Source: CAZIIK01 sp964539235 (lineage in GTDB: Bacteria; Pseudomonadota; Gammaproteobacteria; Francisellales; CACEW01). Taken from it: a DNA stretch of 11,130 nt. Location: contig CAZIIK010000067.1 in NCBI GenBank assembly GCA_964539235.1, forward strand, positions 1 to 11,130. The letters are read 5' to 3'. How positions within the stretch are numbered: position 1 is the first letter of the stretch; each line of letters starts with the position of its first letter. Below the pieces are notes generated by a model. That model was not told the origin of the DNA. It worked only from the letters and a program-made list of their open reading frames with translations, and made no database searches. The position numbers and the translations under genes are program-made. Below, one piece after another: positions 1-6,589 of the stretch.

Positions 1-84
1 TGCATGAAAATTAGTCTTTTTGGCTTGTGATGATCAAATTTGCATCAAAAATCCAAATGTAGAGTGCATTACGGTAGCATGCTG

Positions 85-105
85 AAAAATGCCTTTAACA
101 AAGGC
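85..105 (-). terminator. Rho-independent terminator closing the minus-strand gene series
   Basis: Read on the minus strand, a 6-bp perfect stem (GCCTTT / AAAGGC, positions 105-100 and 96-91) with a 3-base loop is followed at once by ATTTTT (90-85). This is the classical intrinsic terminator layout, though the stem is short. The TAA stop of the 103-codon gene (97-95) lies inside the hairpin. That placement supports both the terminator and the reality of the gene. The T-run is only on the minus-strand side, so it should act in that direction. Confidence 0.65.
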
Positions 106-406
106 TTGGCCGAAGGCAGAAACTTCTCGGGTACCCTCTTAACAAATAAGGCTGTGTTTCCAACATTTTATGGAGCATGACGCGTGTAAGTGATTGCAAA
201 AATTCTACACACTGCTTTGCAGTTAACTTAGCGCACAAGTCATGGTATAAGTCATCAGCTTCCGCAATAAAAATAGCGTTTAATGTCTCTGCAGACACGC
301 CTCGCAATAAACTGGGGCAAACCGCATTAATCGCTTTTTGTTCTACCTCTGTCACCGGACGCGGTGGCAGAGAATCAGGTAATTTTGGAGCCGTTGATCC
401 TATCAT
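95..406 (-). CDS. Small hypothetical protein, 103 aa, last gene of the minus-strand operon
   Basis: I do not recognise this protein. It has no signal peptide or membrane segment. A proline-rich start (residues 8-17) is followed by a probably helical body (about 19-84) rich in Leu, Ala and Glu, with four Cys in the second half or near it (C30, C58, C66 and C97) plus a C-terminal C103. ATG at 406 is preceded by AAGG (423-420) 13 bases upstream, slightly far for a ribosome-binding site. It lies 58 bases after the exporter gene on the same strand, and its stop codon sits within a terminator hairpin. These points favour a real gene over chance. The last 14 residues (basic and Cys-containing) look less natural than the rest, so a frameshifted or worn C-terminus is possible. 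An overlapping plus-strand reading frame is considered a shadow. Confidence 0.6.
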   Translation of the reverse strand: MIGSTAPKLPDSLPPRPVTEVEQKAINAVCPSLLRGVSAETLNAIFIAEADDLYHDLCAKLTAKQCVEFLQSLTRVMLHKMLETQPYLLRGYPRSFCLRPSLC

Positions 407-426
407 TGTATAAAACCAACCTTATG

Positions 427-451
427 GGAAACTTCCTTGTCAGTTCTGACA
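427..451. repeat. Two adjacent short inverted repeats in the spacer before the 103-aa gene
   Basis: The 58-base spacer between the exporter gene and the 103-codon gene holds GGAA-AC-TTCC (427-436) and, one base further on, TGTCAG-TT-CTGACA (438-451). Both are perfect dyads. They lie between an A/T-rich stretch (452-464 on the minus strand, with weak -10-like hexamers) and the start codon. They could be an operator for a local promoter or a small RNA hairpin. No family-specific operator is recognised, and chance cannot be excluded for arms of 4 and 6 bases. Confidence 0.35.
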
Positions 452-464
452 TTTTAATATTTTA

Positions 465-1079
465 TCACGCTGTCGGCCAAATCAACGCGATTGCAATGCC
501 CCACATGATGCAACCCACCATGACATCCAGTACTTGCCAAGCGCGGGTTTTTCTAAAGATTGGGCTGAGAAACCCAGCTGCATAGACCAAACTAAAAAAC
601 CATAAAAACGATGCACTGACGGCACCGAAACCAAAATAAAATCGCCCCATGCCATGAAACTGGGTACTAATCGACCCTAATAGCACCACGGCATCAACGT
701 AGACATGTGGGTTGAGCAAAGTTAATGCGGAAACAAACATTACTTCTTGCCAAATCGAGCGAGGTTGTTGATGCGTTTGATCCGCCTCTAATGTTTGGCG
801 TTGCAAGGCAGCACGAAATGACTTGAAGCCATACCAGAGCAGAAATAATGCGCCCAACCATTTTGCGACAATCGATAAGGTCGGATGCAATTGCACAAAC
901 ACACCTAAGCCAGCGACACCGAGTGCAATTAATAGACAATCCAACAATGAACAAGTCAGCGCCAAGGTAAAGCGATGTTGGCGTTTGAGCCCTTGACTGA
1001 GCAAATAAGCATTTTGTGCACCAATAGCGACGATCAATCCTAGACCAATGCCTAAGCCGTTGATGTAAGCCAACCACAT
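465..1079 (-). CDS. argO: ArgO/LysE-family basic amino acid exporter
   Basis: This is a 204-residue inner-membrane protein of the LysE superfamily, closest in my reading to E. coli ArgO (YggA, 211 aa), which exports arginine. Visible landmarks are the N-terminal GAQNAYLLSQGL (residues 20-31), a Leu-rich second segment (about 38-62), LLWYGF (80-85), the diagnostic LLNPHVYVD (121-129), SASFLWFF (155-162) and VGCIMWGIA (188-196). About six membrane segments are expected. The start ATG at 1079 has GAAGGA about 8 bases upstream, and the upstream gene's TAA ends only 4 bases before it, so translation is probably coupled. In E. coli argO stands alone under ArgP control. Here it sits at the end of a translation/envelope operon with no regulator next to it. 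The substrate (Arg, Lys or another amino acid) cannot be read from sequence. Confidence 0.9.
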   Translation of the reverse strand: MWLAYINGLGIGLGLIVAIGAQNAYLLSQGLKRQHRFTLALTCSLLDCLLIALGVAGLGVFVQLHPTLSIVAKWLGALFLLWYGFKSFRAALQRQTLEADQTHQQPRSIWQEVMFVSALTLLNPHVYVDAVVLLGSISTQFHGMGRFYFGFGAVSASFLWFFSLVYAAGFLSPIFRKTRAWQVLDVMVGCIMWGIAIALIWPTA

Positions 1080-1083
1080 GGCG

Positions 1084-2781
1084 TTATTCCTTCACCCAGA
1101 AGTGTAATACCGTCTGATTATCGGCAACGTCTTTTCCCAACACAACCCGTACGGCGCTGTGATGCTTAAGGTAATCAACAACAGGTTGTAAATTCTTCGC
1201 CGGAATGCCTTTGGCATACCAACCATGATCAGCACCATAGATGACACACCAACTGGGTTGATGCCGTAAGACCGACACAATGTTCGCCGCCGTAATCGCC
1301 CGGTTACGCGGGTAAAAATGCACGCGACTCACCCAAGATTGATCAAAGGGTGCATGACGGCGAAAAATCACATACCACTTAGTCTCATCATAAAAAGCAA
1401 AAAACCACTTATTTTTACAATCGTAACGTTGGTATAGCTGTTGCGCGTGTTGAATCAGTCGCATTTCATGTGCCGTGACTTCTGCACCAAACGGGTTAAC
1501 GTATTGATTTTCGGTCAAAAACCCTTTGGCCAAAATAGTTGAATCCTGTACCCAAAGCGGATAGACACACATCACACAAACCACAGCTGCAATAACCCTG
1601 CGCTGCCAGAGACTTACCTGACAAGGATGACTGAACACCCAAACCATGAGCAGCACTACCAATAACGGAATGTACAACGCAAACACGGCAAAATACGGAT
1701 TCTGCGTCGTTGCGCCATGGTCAAAAATAAATAACAGAACAATCAGTAAACTACTGTTCAGGATCCGGCGTGGTCCTGGCGCATGCTTAGGCCAAAAACA
1801 CACCCAACTGAGCGCCACCCAAAGCACCATGAAAAAGTAAACCGCCAAGGTATTGTACTGTGCTGAACCTTGGTCGATAATCGCTTGCAACAACCAGAAG
1901 AATGCCAAAGCAATCAGCACGGAAAAATACAGATAACGCCGACCATACGCAGGCGTTTGCATCGCAACACGTCTAATCGAAAAATACCAAGCCACCCAGG
2001 ATAGCAAGACCGCCGCGACCAAAACCATCAAATTGATCATCGCCTTACGCGCCTGCACCAATACGGTATCGAATAGCCCATGCGTGCTGCGTGCATGCTC
2101 GACTAAGAGCTGATGTGCAACACCTAAAACATCAAAATACCAGCCACCTACCAGCACCCAAGTCAACACCGTGGCTAATATGCAGATAAATGTTTGACGC
2201 CGTGGAGCAGCCCACAACACAACAAAAATGGCCAATACGCCAGCTGGCAATAAGGCTAAATTACTCAGGCTAGCAATGGCCAAAGCTACACCGGCTAGGC
2301 CTGCCAAACACCAGACCAATAGCGTCTGCAAACGCCCTGACCACCAGAACAGACCTAAACCCAAGGCTAGGAAAACCCACGGTGCGTTGTAGTAAGAAAA
2401 AATATAATCACTGAACCTCAACTGGCAAACCGACGCCAAGAGCACAATCACCGGAAACCAAGGCGAAGTAAGCAGTTCACGACGCAGACCATAAACAAAA
2501 ACTGCCAAAGCCAATACCGCTAAGCAATAGGTGACGACACGCAAGGCATATAAGTTAACGCCAAAACACCACATCTCCGGCACATTCAACAAATAACCTG
2601 GACGCAAAGACGACAAAAAATCTGGCGTATGGCCCGGCTGCATCACACTCCAAATACTGTACAACTGCCAGGTGGTATCAGCATGATAAAAAGTACTCTT
2701 GCGCAGCAAAAACAGTACTAAGACTAAGGCAACTGCAATGCAAATCGCCCAAACAGTCAATAAACCCGATCGACGCGACAT
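1084..2781 (-). CDS. Multi-pass membrane protein, probable GT-C-type glycosyltransferase
   Basis: The 565-residue protein has one N-terminal membrane helix (about 8-26), an extracytoplasmic loop, roughly a dozen further membrane helices (about 78-411) and a soluble C-terminal region (about 412-565). The first loop carries HAD (33-35) and then LRPGYLLN (59-66), CFGVNLYALR (72-81) and a Leu/Val-rich helix. This order (acidic residue, then xPPl-like turn, then FGxNxxALR) resembles the first loop of PMT/ArnT-type GT-C enzymes, which transfer sugars from polyprenyl-phosphate donors outside the membrane. Asp35 would be the candidate catalytic acid. That assignment is inference; the similarity is a pattern, not a named family hit. 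The start ATG is one base after the cdsA stop, with only a weak SD-like GGTG upstream, so it probably depends on coupling. The position next to uppS and cdsA suggests envelope work. Confidence 0.75.
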   Translation of the reverse strand: MSRRSGLLTVWAICIAVALVLVLFLLRKSTFYHADTTWQLYSIWSVMQPGHTPDFLSSLRPGYLLNVPEMWCFGVNLYALRVVTYCLAVLALAVFVYGLRRELLTSPWFPVIVLLASVCQLRFSDYIFSYYNAPWVFLALGLGLFWWSGRLQTLLVWCLAGLAGVALAIASLSNLALLPAGVLAIFVVLWAAPRRQTFICILATVLTWVLVGGWYFDVLGVAHQLLVEHARSTHGLFDTVLVQARKAMINLMVLVAAVLLSWVAWYFSIRRVAMQTPAYGRRYLYFSVLIALAFFWLLQAIIDQGSAQYNTLAVYFFMVLWVALSWVCFWPKHAPGPRRILNSSLLIVLLFIFDHGATTQNPYFAVFALYIPLLVVLLMVWVFSHPCQVSLWQRRVIAAVVCVMCVYPLWVQDSTILAKGFLTENQYVNPFGAEVTAHEMRLIQHAQQLYQRYDCKNKWFFAFYDETKWYVIFRRHAPFDQSWVSRVHFYPRNRAITAANIVSVLRHQPSWCVIYGADHGWYAKGIPAKNLQPVVDYLKHHSAVRVVLGKDVADNQTVLHFWVKE

Positions 2782-2782
2782 C

Positions 2783-3583
2783 TCAACGCACCAAACTTGG
2801 CCAGAGATAAAACAAGATCAGCGCATAAATTGGCAATGCCGCACATAAACTGTCAACGCGGTCCAAAATGCCGCCATGACCTGGCAGCAGACTACCACTG
2901 TCTTTGGTATCCGAAATCCGTTTAATCAGGCTTTCAAATAGATCACCCACAATGGATACCATAATGATAAACAGTCCCAGCATTAACCAAAGCATGGCCT
3001 TTTTCCATGTCATGTCTGGCATCAATACCACCATCGACATACCTGCCACAGCGCCGATCAACAAACCACCCCATAGACCAGCAATAGTTTTCTTTGGACT
3101 CAAACGCGGCGCCAGTGGCGTTTTACCATATTTAAAACCGATAAAATAAGCCCCGGTATCGGCAAAACAGACGAACATGATCAACGTAAATACCACCAAA
3201 TGACTGAGTTCATGCAAACGCACGGCCGACACCCACTCCGGTACCAACAACAAGTAACCGATGGCCGTCATCAAATCAGTTCGCTTCAACCAAACAAGCC
3301 GTTCCAATGGCACCGCCAATAATGCCAAGGTCAAGACCCACCAGACAAATGTCACCGCCAACATGGGCAAGAAAAAGGTATAGCCCAACCAAGCCAGTAA
3401 GCACAAACCTATGAGATAAAGGCATTTACTCAACCCATGCTGACAATATAAATCGGCCCACTCCCAGGCTGCCAATAAAATCACAGCGCCACACAAAACA
3501 CCGAACCATAGATTGGAAAACCCAAAACTGGCCCAAATCGCCAAAATTGCCAAAACAAACCCAGTTAAAATGCGCGTTAACAC
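2783..3583 (-). CDS. cdsA: Phosphatidate cytidylyltransferase (CDP-diacylglycerol synthase)
   Basis: CdsA makes CDP-diacylglycerol from phosphatidate and CTP in the inner membrane, the precursor of all bacterial phospholipids. The 266-residue protein (E. coli 285) is strongly hydrophobic with about eight membrane segments. It ends in the family signature spanning residues 218-245: SLIKR, then DTKDSG (225-230), PGHGG (234-238) and DRVDS (241-245), with the metal-binding Asp residues present. ADTGAYFIG (141-149) and LSPKKTIAG (161-169) are also conserved. The start is GTG at 3583, not ATG. It is chosen because AGGAG (3595-3591) lies 7 bases upstream and the N-terminus LTRILTGFVLA matches family starts. 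The gene lies 38 bases after uppS and one base before the membrane protein gene. Confidence 0.97.
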   Translation of the reverse strand: MLTRILTGFVLAILAIWASFGFSNLWFGVLCGAVILLAAWEWADLYCQHGLSKCLYLIGLCLLAWLGYTFFLPMLAVTFVWWVLTLALLAVPLERLVWLKRTDLMTAIGYLLLVPEWVSAVRLHELSHLVVFTLIMFVCFADTGAYFIGFKYGKTPLAPRLSPKKTIAGLWGGLLIGAVAGMSMVVLMPDMTWKKAMLWLMLGLFIIMVSIVGDLFESLIKRISDTKDSGSLLPGHGGILDRVDSLCAALPIYALILFYLWPSLVR

Positions 3584-3590
3584 CCGTACA

Positions 3591-3595
3591 CTCCT
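3591..3595 (-). promoter_or_regulatory. Ribosome-binding site that fixes the GTG start of cdsA
   Basis: On the minus strand GAGGAG lies 7 bases before a GTG codon, in the 38-base uppS-cdsA gap. There is no ATG in frame at a usable distance, so this site decides a GTG start. Confidence 0.8.
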
Positions 3596-3621
3596 CTACC
3601 TATGTGAGATCCAATCGAATG

Positions 3622-4374
3622 TCATCGACCGGAATCATCCTGTAATTGCTGTGATGTTTGACCAAAACGACGCTCACGTGATTGATACCACGCTAACGCT
3701 TCGTCTAAGGCCTTACGATCAAATGCTGGCCACGGTAAATCCGTAAAATATAGCTCGCTGTAGGCAATCTGCCACAGAAAGAAATTACTCAACCTAATTT
3801 CGCCACTGGTGCGAATCAATAAATCGGGCAATGGCTGATCGGCTGTCGACAATGCTGCTTCCAGTTGCTGTGCTGTGACCGGACCTGACAATGAACCATT
3901 AGCAGCCTGTTCACAGAGTTGTTGGCAAGCCTGCACCATATCCCATTGACCGCTGTAATTAATGGCCACATTTAACTGTAACCTTGTATTGTCAGCCGTT
4001 AATGCCTCGACTTTGGCAATGGTGGCTTGGATTTCAGGCGACAATACCGCCGTGTCACCAATGATTTTCAACCGGACGTGATTACGATGCAGTTGGGCGG
4101 CTTCGCGTTGTAAAGATTCCAAGAGTAAAGACATCAACATACCAACTTCGCCGGCAGGTCGGGACCAGTTTTCTTGACTGAAGGCAAATAAACTTAAGGA
4201 TTTAATGCCCAATTCACCGCAATAGGCCACAATTTCACGGGTTCTTTTAACGCCAGCACGGTGACCGGCAGACCGCGGCAAAAAGCGTTTTTTCGCCCAA
4301 CGCCCATTACCATCCATCACGATGGCAATATGCTTTGGCAATTGGTCTACTTGGTTCACAGAGGCGATTGGCAT
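3622..4374 (-). CDS. uppS: Undecaprenyl diphosphate synthase
   Basis: This cis-prenyltransferase condenses eight isopentenyl-PP onto farnesyl-PP to give undecaprenyl-PP, the lipid carrier for peptidoglycan and surface glycans. The 250-residue length is typical. Conserved blocks are HIAIVMDGNGRWA (15-27, catalytic Asp21), AGHRAG (36-41), LFAFSQENWSRP (62-73), NYSGQWD (139-145), DLLIRTSGE (184-192) and WQIAYSELYF (201-210, with Glu207 as the expected Mg-binding residue). The usual Gly is Ser in NYSG and RTSG, small changes unlikely to matter. The start ATG directly abuts the frr TAA with no gap and no clear Shine-Dalgarno sequence, so translation is probably coupled to frr. In enteric bacteria dxr separates these two genes; here it does not. 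Confidence 0.97.
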   Translation of the reverse strand: MPIASVNQVDQLPKHIAIVMDGNGRWAKKRFLPRSAGHRAGVKRTREIVAYCGELGIKSLSLFAFSQENWSRPAGEVGMLMSLLLESLQREAAQLHRNHVRLKIIGDTAVLSPEIQATIAKVEALTADNTRLQLNVAINYSGQWDMVQACQQLCEQAANGSLSGPVTAQQLEAALSTADQPLPDLLIRTSGEIRLSNFFLWQIAYSELYFTDLPWPAFDRKALDEALAWYQSRERRFGQTSQQLQDDSGR

Positions 4375-4932
4375 TTAGATATCAAGCAAAGATTTTTCTT
4401 TCTCGGCTAACAATTCATCCACTGATTTGGTATAGCGATTGGTCACATCCTGTGCACGCTCTTCCCCTTTACGTGCATCGTCCTCAGAAATCATTTTCTC
4501 TTTGAGGAATTCTTTGATTTGTGTGTTCACATCACGGCGAATATTGCGAATCGCAATACGTCCATTTTCTGCTTCCTGACGCACAACACGAATCAGTTCT
4601 TTACGCCGTTCTTCGGTTAGGGCAGGCATTGGTACACGGATAGTCGTACCCGCTGACGAGGGATTCAATCCTAAGTCAGAAGTTAAAATCGCCTTTTCAA
4701 TAGGCGCGACCATGTCTTTTTCCCAAGGCACAATCTGCAAAGTGCGGGAATCCGCAATCGAAACATTGGCCACCTGAGACAAAGGTGTATCACTGCCGTA
4801 ATAGGACACCATCACATGATCTAACAAACTCGGATGCGCCCGACCGGTACGCACTTTGGATAATTCTGACTTCAAAGCCTCAATGCTTTTGGACATGCGC
4901 GCATCAGCGTCTTGTAAAATATCTTCTATCAT
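4375..4932 (-). CDS. frr: Ribosome recycling factor
   Basis: RRF acts with EF-G to split post-termination ribosomes. Starting at the ATG at 4932 the protein has 185 residues, exactly the E. coli length. Landmarks are the N-terminal helix ending in SKVRTGRAHPSLLD, domain-II strands with YYGSDTPLSQVANV, SRTLQI, the LGLNPSSAGTTIRVPMPALTEERR stretch in two parts, and a long C-terminal helix rich in Lys and Glu. An alternative GTG one codon upstream (4935) would give 186 residues. It lies only 4 bases from the AAGGA ribosome-binding site, against 7 for the ATG, so the ATG is preferred. The gene begins 13 bases after pyrH and abuts uppS. Confidence 0.97.
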   Translation of the reverse strand: MIEDILQDADARMSKSIEALKSELSKVRTGRAHPSLLDHVMVSYYGSDTPLSQVANVSIADSRTLQIVPWEKDMVAPIEKAILTSDLGLNPSSAGTTIRVPMPALTEERRKELIRVVRQEAENGRIAIRNIRRDVNTQIKEFLKEKMISEDDARKGEERAQDVTNRYTKSVDELLAEKEKSLLDI

Positions 4933-4939
4933 CACCCTA

Positions 4940-4944
4940 TCCTT
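4940..4944 (-). promoter_or_regulatory. Ribosome-binding site of frr, favouring ATG over the adjacent GTG
   Basis: AAGGA on the minus strand lies 7 bases before ATG (4932) and only 4 before the in-frame GTG (4935). The pyrH TGA ends two bases upstream of it, so ribosomes finishing pyrH release directly over this site. Confidence 0.75.
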
Positions 4945-4945
4945 T

Positions 4946-5680
4946 TCAGACTATTTCTGTCGGTTGGTTGGATACTAATGTTCCACATGGTTCACCCAAC
5001 AATGCAGCACGCAGGTTGCACGGCTGCGCAATATCAAATACGCGAATCGGCAAATCATGCGCCTGACATTGACTAAATGCCGCCATATCCATCACAGCCA
5101 AACGCTGAGACAGTGCATCCGCAAATGACAACACGGTATAACGCACGGCATGCGGATTCTGTTTAGGATCTTCTGCATAGACCCCGTCAACATTGGTGGC
5201 TTTTAAGACAATATCGGCACCCACTTCTATCGCCCGTAAGCTCGAAGCGGAATCCGTCGTGACAAATGGATTCCCAGTTCCACCCGCAAAGACAACCACT
5301 TCGCCATTGGCTAATGCGGCTTCGGCATGTAATGGATCAAATTCAGCAGCAATACCCGACACCGCTTTGGCACTGAATAAACTGGTCGGCACACCTAAAT
5401 GCGTCAGCACATCACGCAAGGCTAATCCATTCATAATGGTGGCCAACATGCCCATATGATCTGCGGTGCGGGCACGAATTAATTCAGTTTTGACGGTACG
5501 GCCACGCAGTAAATTACCGCCTCCGACCACAATTGCAATCTGTACGCCCTGTGCATGTGCCGCTTGAATATCAGCAGCATACTGGCGCAAACGTTGATCA
5601 GAGAAAGGTTCCGCAGCACCTTCAGCCAATACCTCACCACTGAGTTTCAATAACACGCGGCGATAGGTCGGTGATGTCAT
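4946..5680 (-). CDS. pyrH: Uridylate kinase (UMP kinase)
   Basis: PyrH phosphorylates UMP to UDP with ATP, a hexameric enzyme of the amino-acid-kinase fold and unrelated to eukaryotic UMP/CMP kinase. The 244 residues (E. coli 241) show KLSGE (12-16), VVGGGNLLRGR (51-61), DHMGMLAT (74-81) for UMP binding, AGGTGNPFVTTD (132-143) and KATNVDGVYAEDPK (160-173) at the nucleotide site. The start ATG at 5680 is preceded by a strong AGGAGG (5693-5688) at 7 bases. It lies 24 bases after tsf, with no terminator between them, and 13 bases before frr. This tsf-pyrH-frr order is standard for proteobacteria. Confidence 0.98.
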   Translation of the reverse strand: MTSPTYRRVLLKLSGEVLAEGAAEPFSDQRLRQYAADIQAAHAQGVQIAIVVGGGNLLRGRTVKTELIRARTADHMGMLATIMNGLALRDVLTHLGVPTSLFSAKAVSGIAAEFDPLHAEAALANGEVVVFAGGTGNPFVTTDSASSLRAIEVGADIVLKATNVDGVYAEDPKQNPHAVRYTVLSFADALSQRLAVMDMAAFSQCQAHDLPIRVFDIAQPCNLRAALLGEPCGTLVSNQPTEIV

Positions 5681-5704
5681 GCAGAACCCTCCTCAAATAG
5701 GTAA

Positions 5705-6589
5705 CTAGGCTTTTGCCTGTTCCATAACTTCTTTCACAAAGTCAGTTTCTTCTTTTTCGATGCCTTCGCCCACTGCATAACGCACAAAACGTACTACATC
5801 GGCAGACGCTTCTTTCAACAATTGACCCACTTTTTTGTTGGGATCCTTGACGAAAGGCTGGCCGCACAGGCTGACTTCATCCAAGAATTTTTTCAAACGA
5901 CCACCAATCATTTTTTCAATGATGTCAGCAGGTTTGCCACTTTCTTCTGCTTGCGCAACGAAGATCGCTTTTTCTTTATCGATCTCAGCTTGTGGCACTT
6001 CTTCTGGTTTAACAACGATCGGTTGTGTCGCAGCCACATGCATAGCGATATCTTTGGCCAAAGCTGGGTTAGATTCACCTGACATGTCAACCAAAACACC
6101 AATACGACCGCCGTGTACATACGCACCTAACGTACCAGCATCGGTTGAGAAATATTCTGCACGACGCACATGAATATTTTCACCGATTTTCGCCACGAGG
6201 TTTTTACGTGTTACTTCAATACTTTCACCGGCAGGTAATGCCAATTCAGCAATCGCCGCCAAATCGGTTTGACCACTGGACAGTACGGCATCAGCAACAT
6301 ACTCAGAGAAGTTCAAGAAGTTTTCATCACGCGCCACGAAGTCAGTTTCGCAGTTCACTTCTAACATCACCGCTTGCTTCGCATCTTCGGAAACGCGCAC
6401 GATAATTGTACCTTCAGCAGCTGTCCGTGAAGCTTTCTTCACGGCTTTTGCTTGGCCCGCTTTACGCATTTCTTCAATAGCACGATCGATGTCGCCCTCT
6501 GCAGCAACTAAGGCTTTTTTGCATTCCATCATGCCAACGCCTGTTCTTTCACGCAGGTCTCTGACCATTGCAGCAGTAATTGCACCCAT
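5705..6589 (-). CDS. tsf: Translation elongation factor Ts
   Basis: EF-Ts is the guanine-nucleotide exchange factor that recycles EF-Tu. The 294 residues (E. coli 283) start with the UBA-like N-terminal module ITAAMVRDLRERTGVGMMECKKAL (in two overlapping conserved parts, residues 4-27). The hallmark NCETDFV (79-85) follows, with the TDFV residues that contact EF-Tu. Later come KIGENIHVRR, YVHGGRIGVLV, IAMHVAA, the KPADIIEKMIGGRLKKF coiled-coil region, and the C-terminal VGQLLKE and VRYAVGEGIEKEETDF. The ATG shares its A with the last base of the rpsB TAA (TAATG), and a near-perfect Shine-Dalgarno sequence sits 6 bases upstream inside rpsB. The two genes therefore overlap by one base instead of being separated by the long spacer known in E. 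coli. Confidence 0.98.
   Translation of the reverse strand: MGAITAAMVRDLRERTGVGMMECKKALVAAEGDIDRAIEEMRKAGQAKAVKKASRTAAEGTIIVRVSEDAKQAVMLEVNCETDFVARDENFLNFSEYVADAVLSSGQTDLAAIAELALPAGESIEVTRKNLVAKIGENIHVRRAEYFSTDAGTLGAYVHGGRIGVLVDMSGESNPALAKDIAMHVAATQPIVVKPEEVPQAEIDKEKAIFVAQAEESGKPADIIEKMIGGRLKKFLDEVSLCGQPFVKDPNKKVGQLLKEASADVVRFVRYAVGEGIEKEETDFVKEVMEQAKA

Noticed and set aside
28..47. A weak dyad TGATG...CATCA near the left edge.
   Set aside because: The arms are only 5 bases in A/T-rich sequence with no associated gene or T-run placement that makes sense; likely chance.
177..413. A 78-codon plus-strand reading frame opposite the 103-codon gene, followed by a dyad and T-rich bases (438-457) that could pass for a terminator.
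   Set aside because: GGAG is only one base from its ATG, the composition is rich in Ser, Thr and Asn as expected for a complement of a coding strand, and no promoter is seen. The minus-strand gene fits the operon, spacing and terminator better.
694..1077. A 127-codon minus-strand frame within argO.
   Set aside because: It overlaps an unmistakable LysE-family gene in another frame, is rich in Arg and Cys, and starts within the real gene; a shadow.
4933..4935. GTG as the start of frr, giving 186 residues.
   Set aside because: Only 4 bases separate it from the AAGGA site, whereas the next codon, ATG, has 7 bases and gives the usual 185 residues.
5822..6173. Two plus-strand frames of 86 and 112 codons opposite tsf.
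   Set aside because: They are antisense to a highly conserved gene, with no ribosome-binding site or recognisable protein; they arise from its codon bias.
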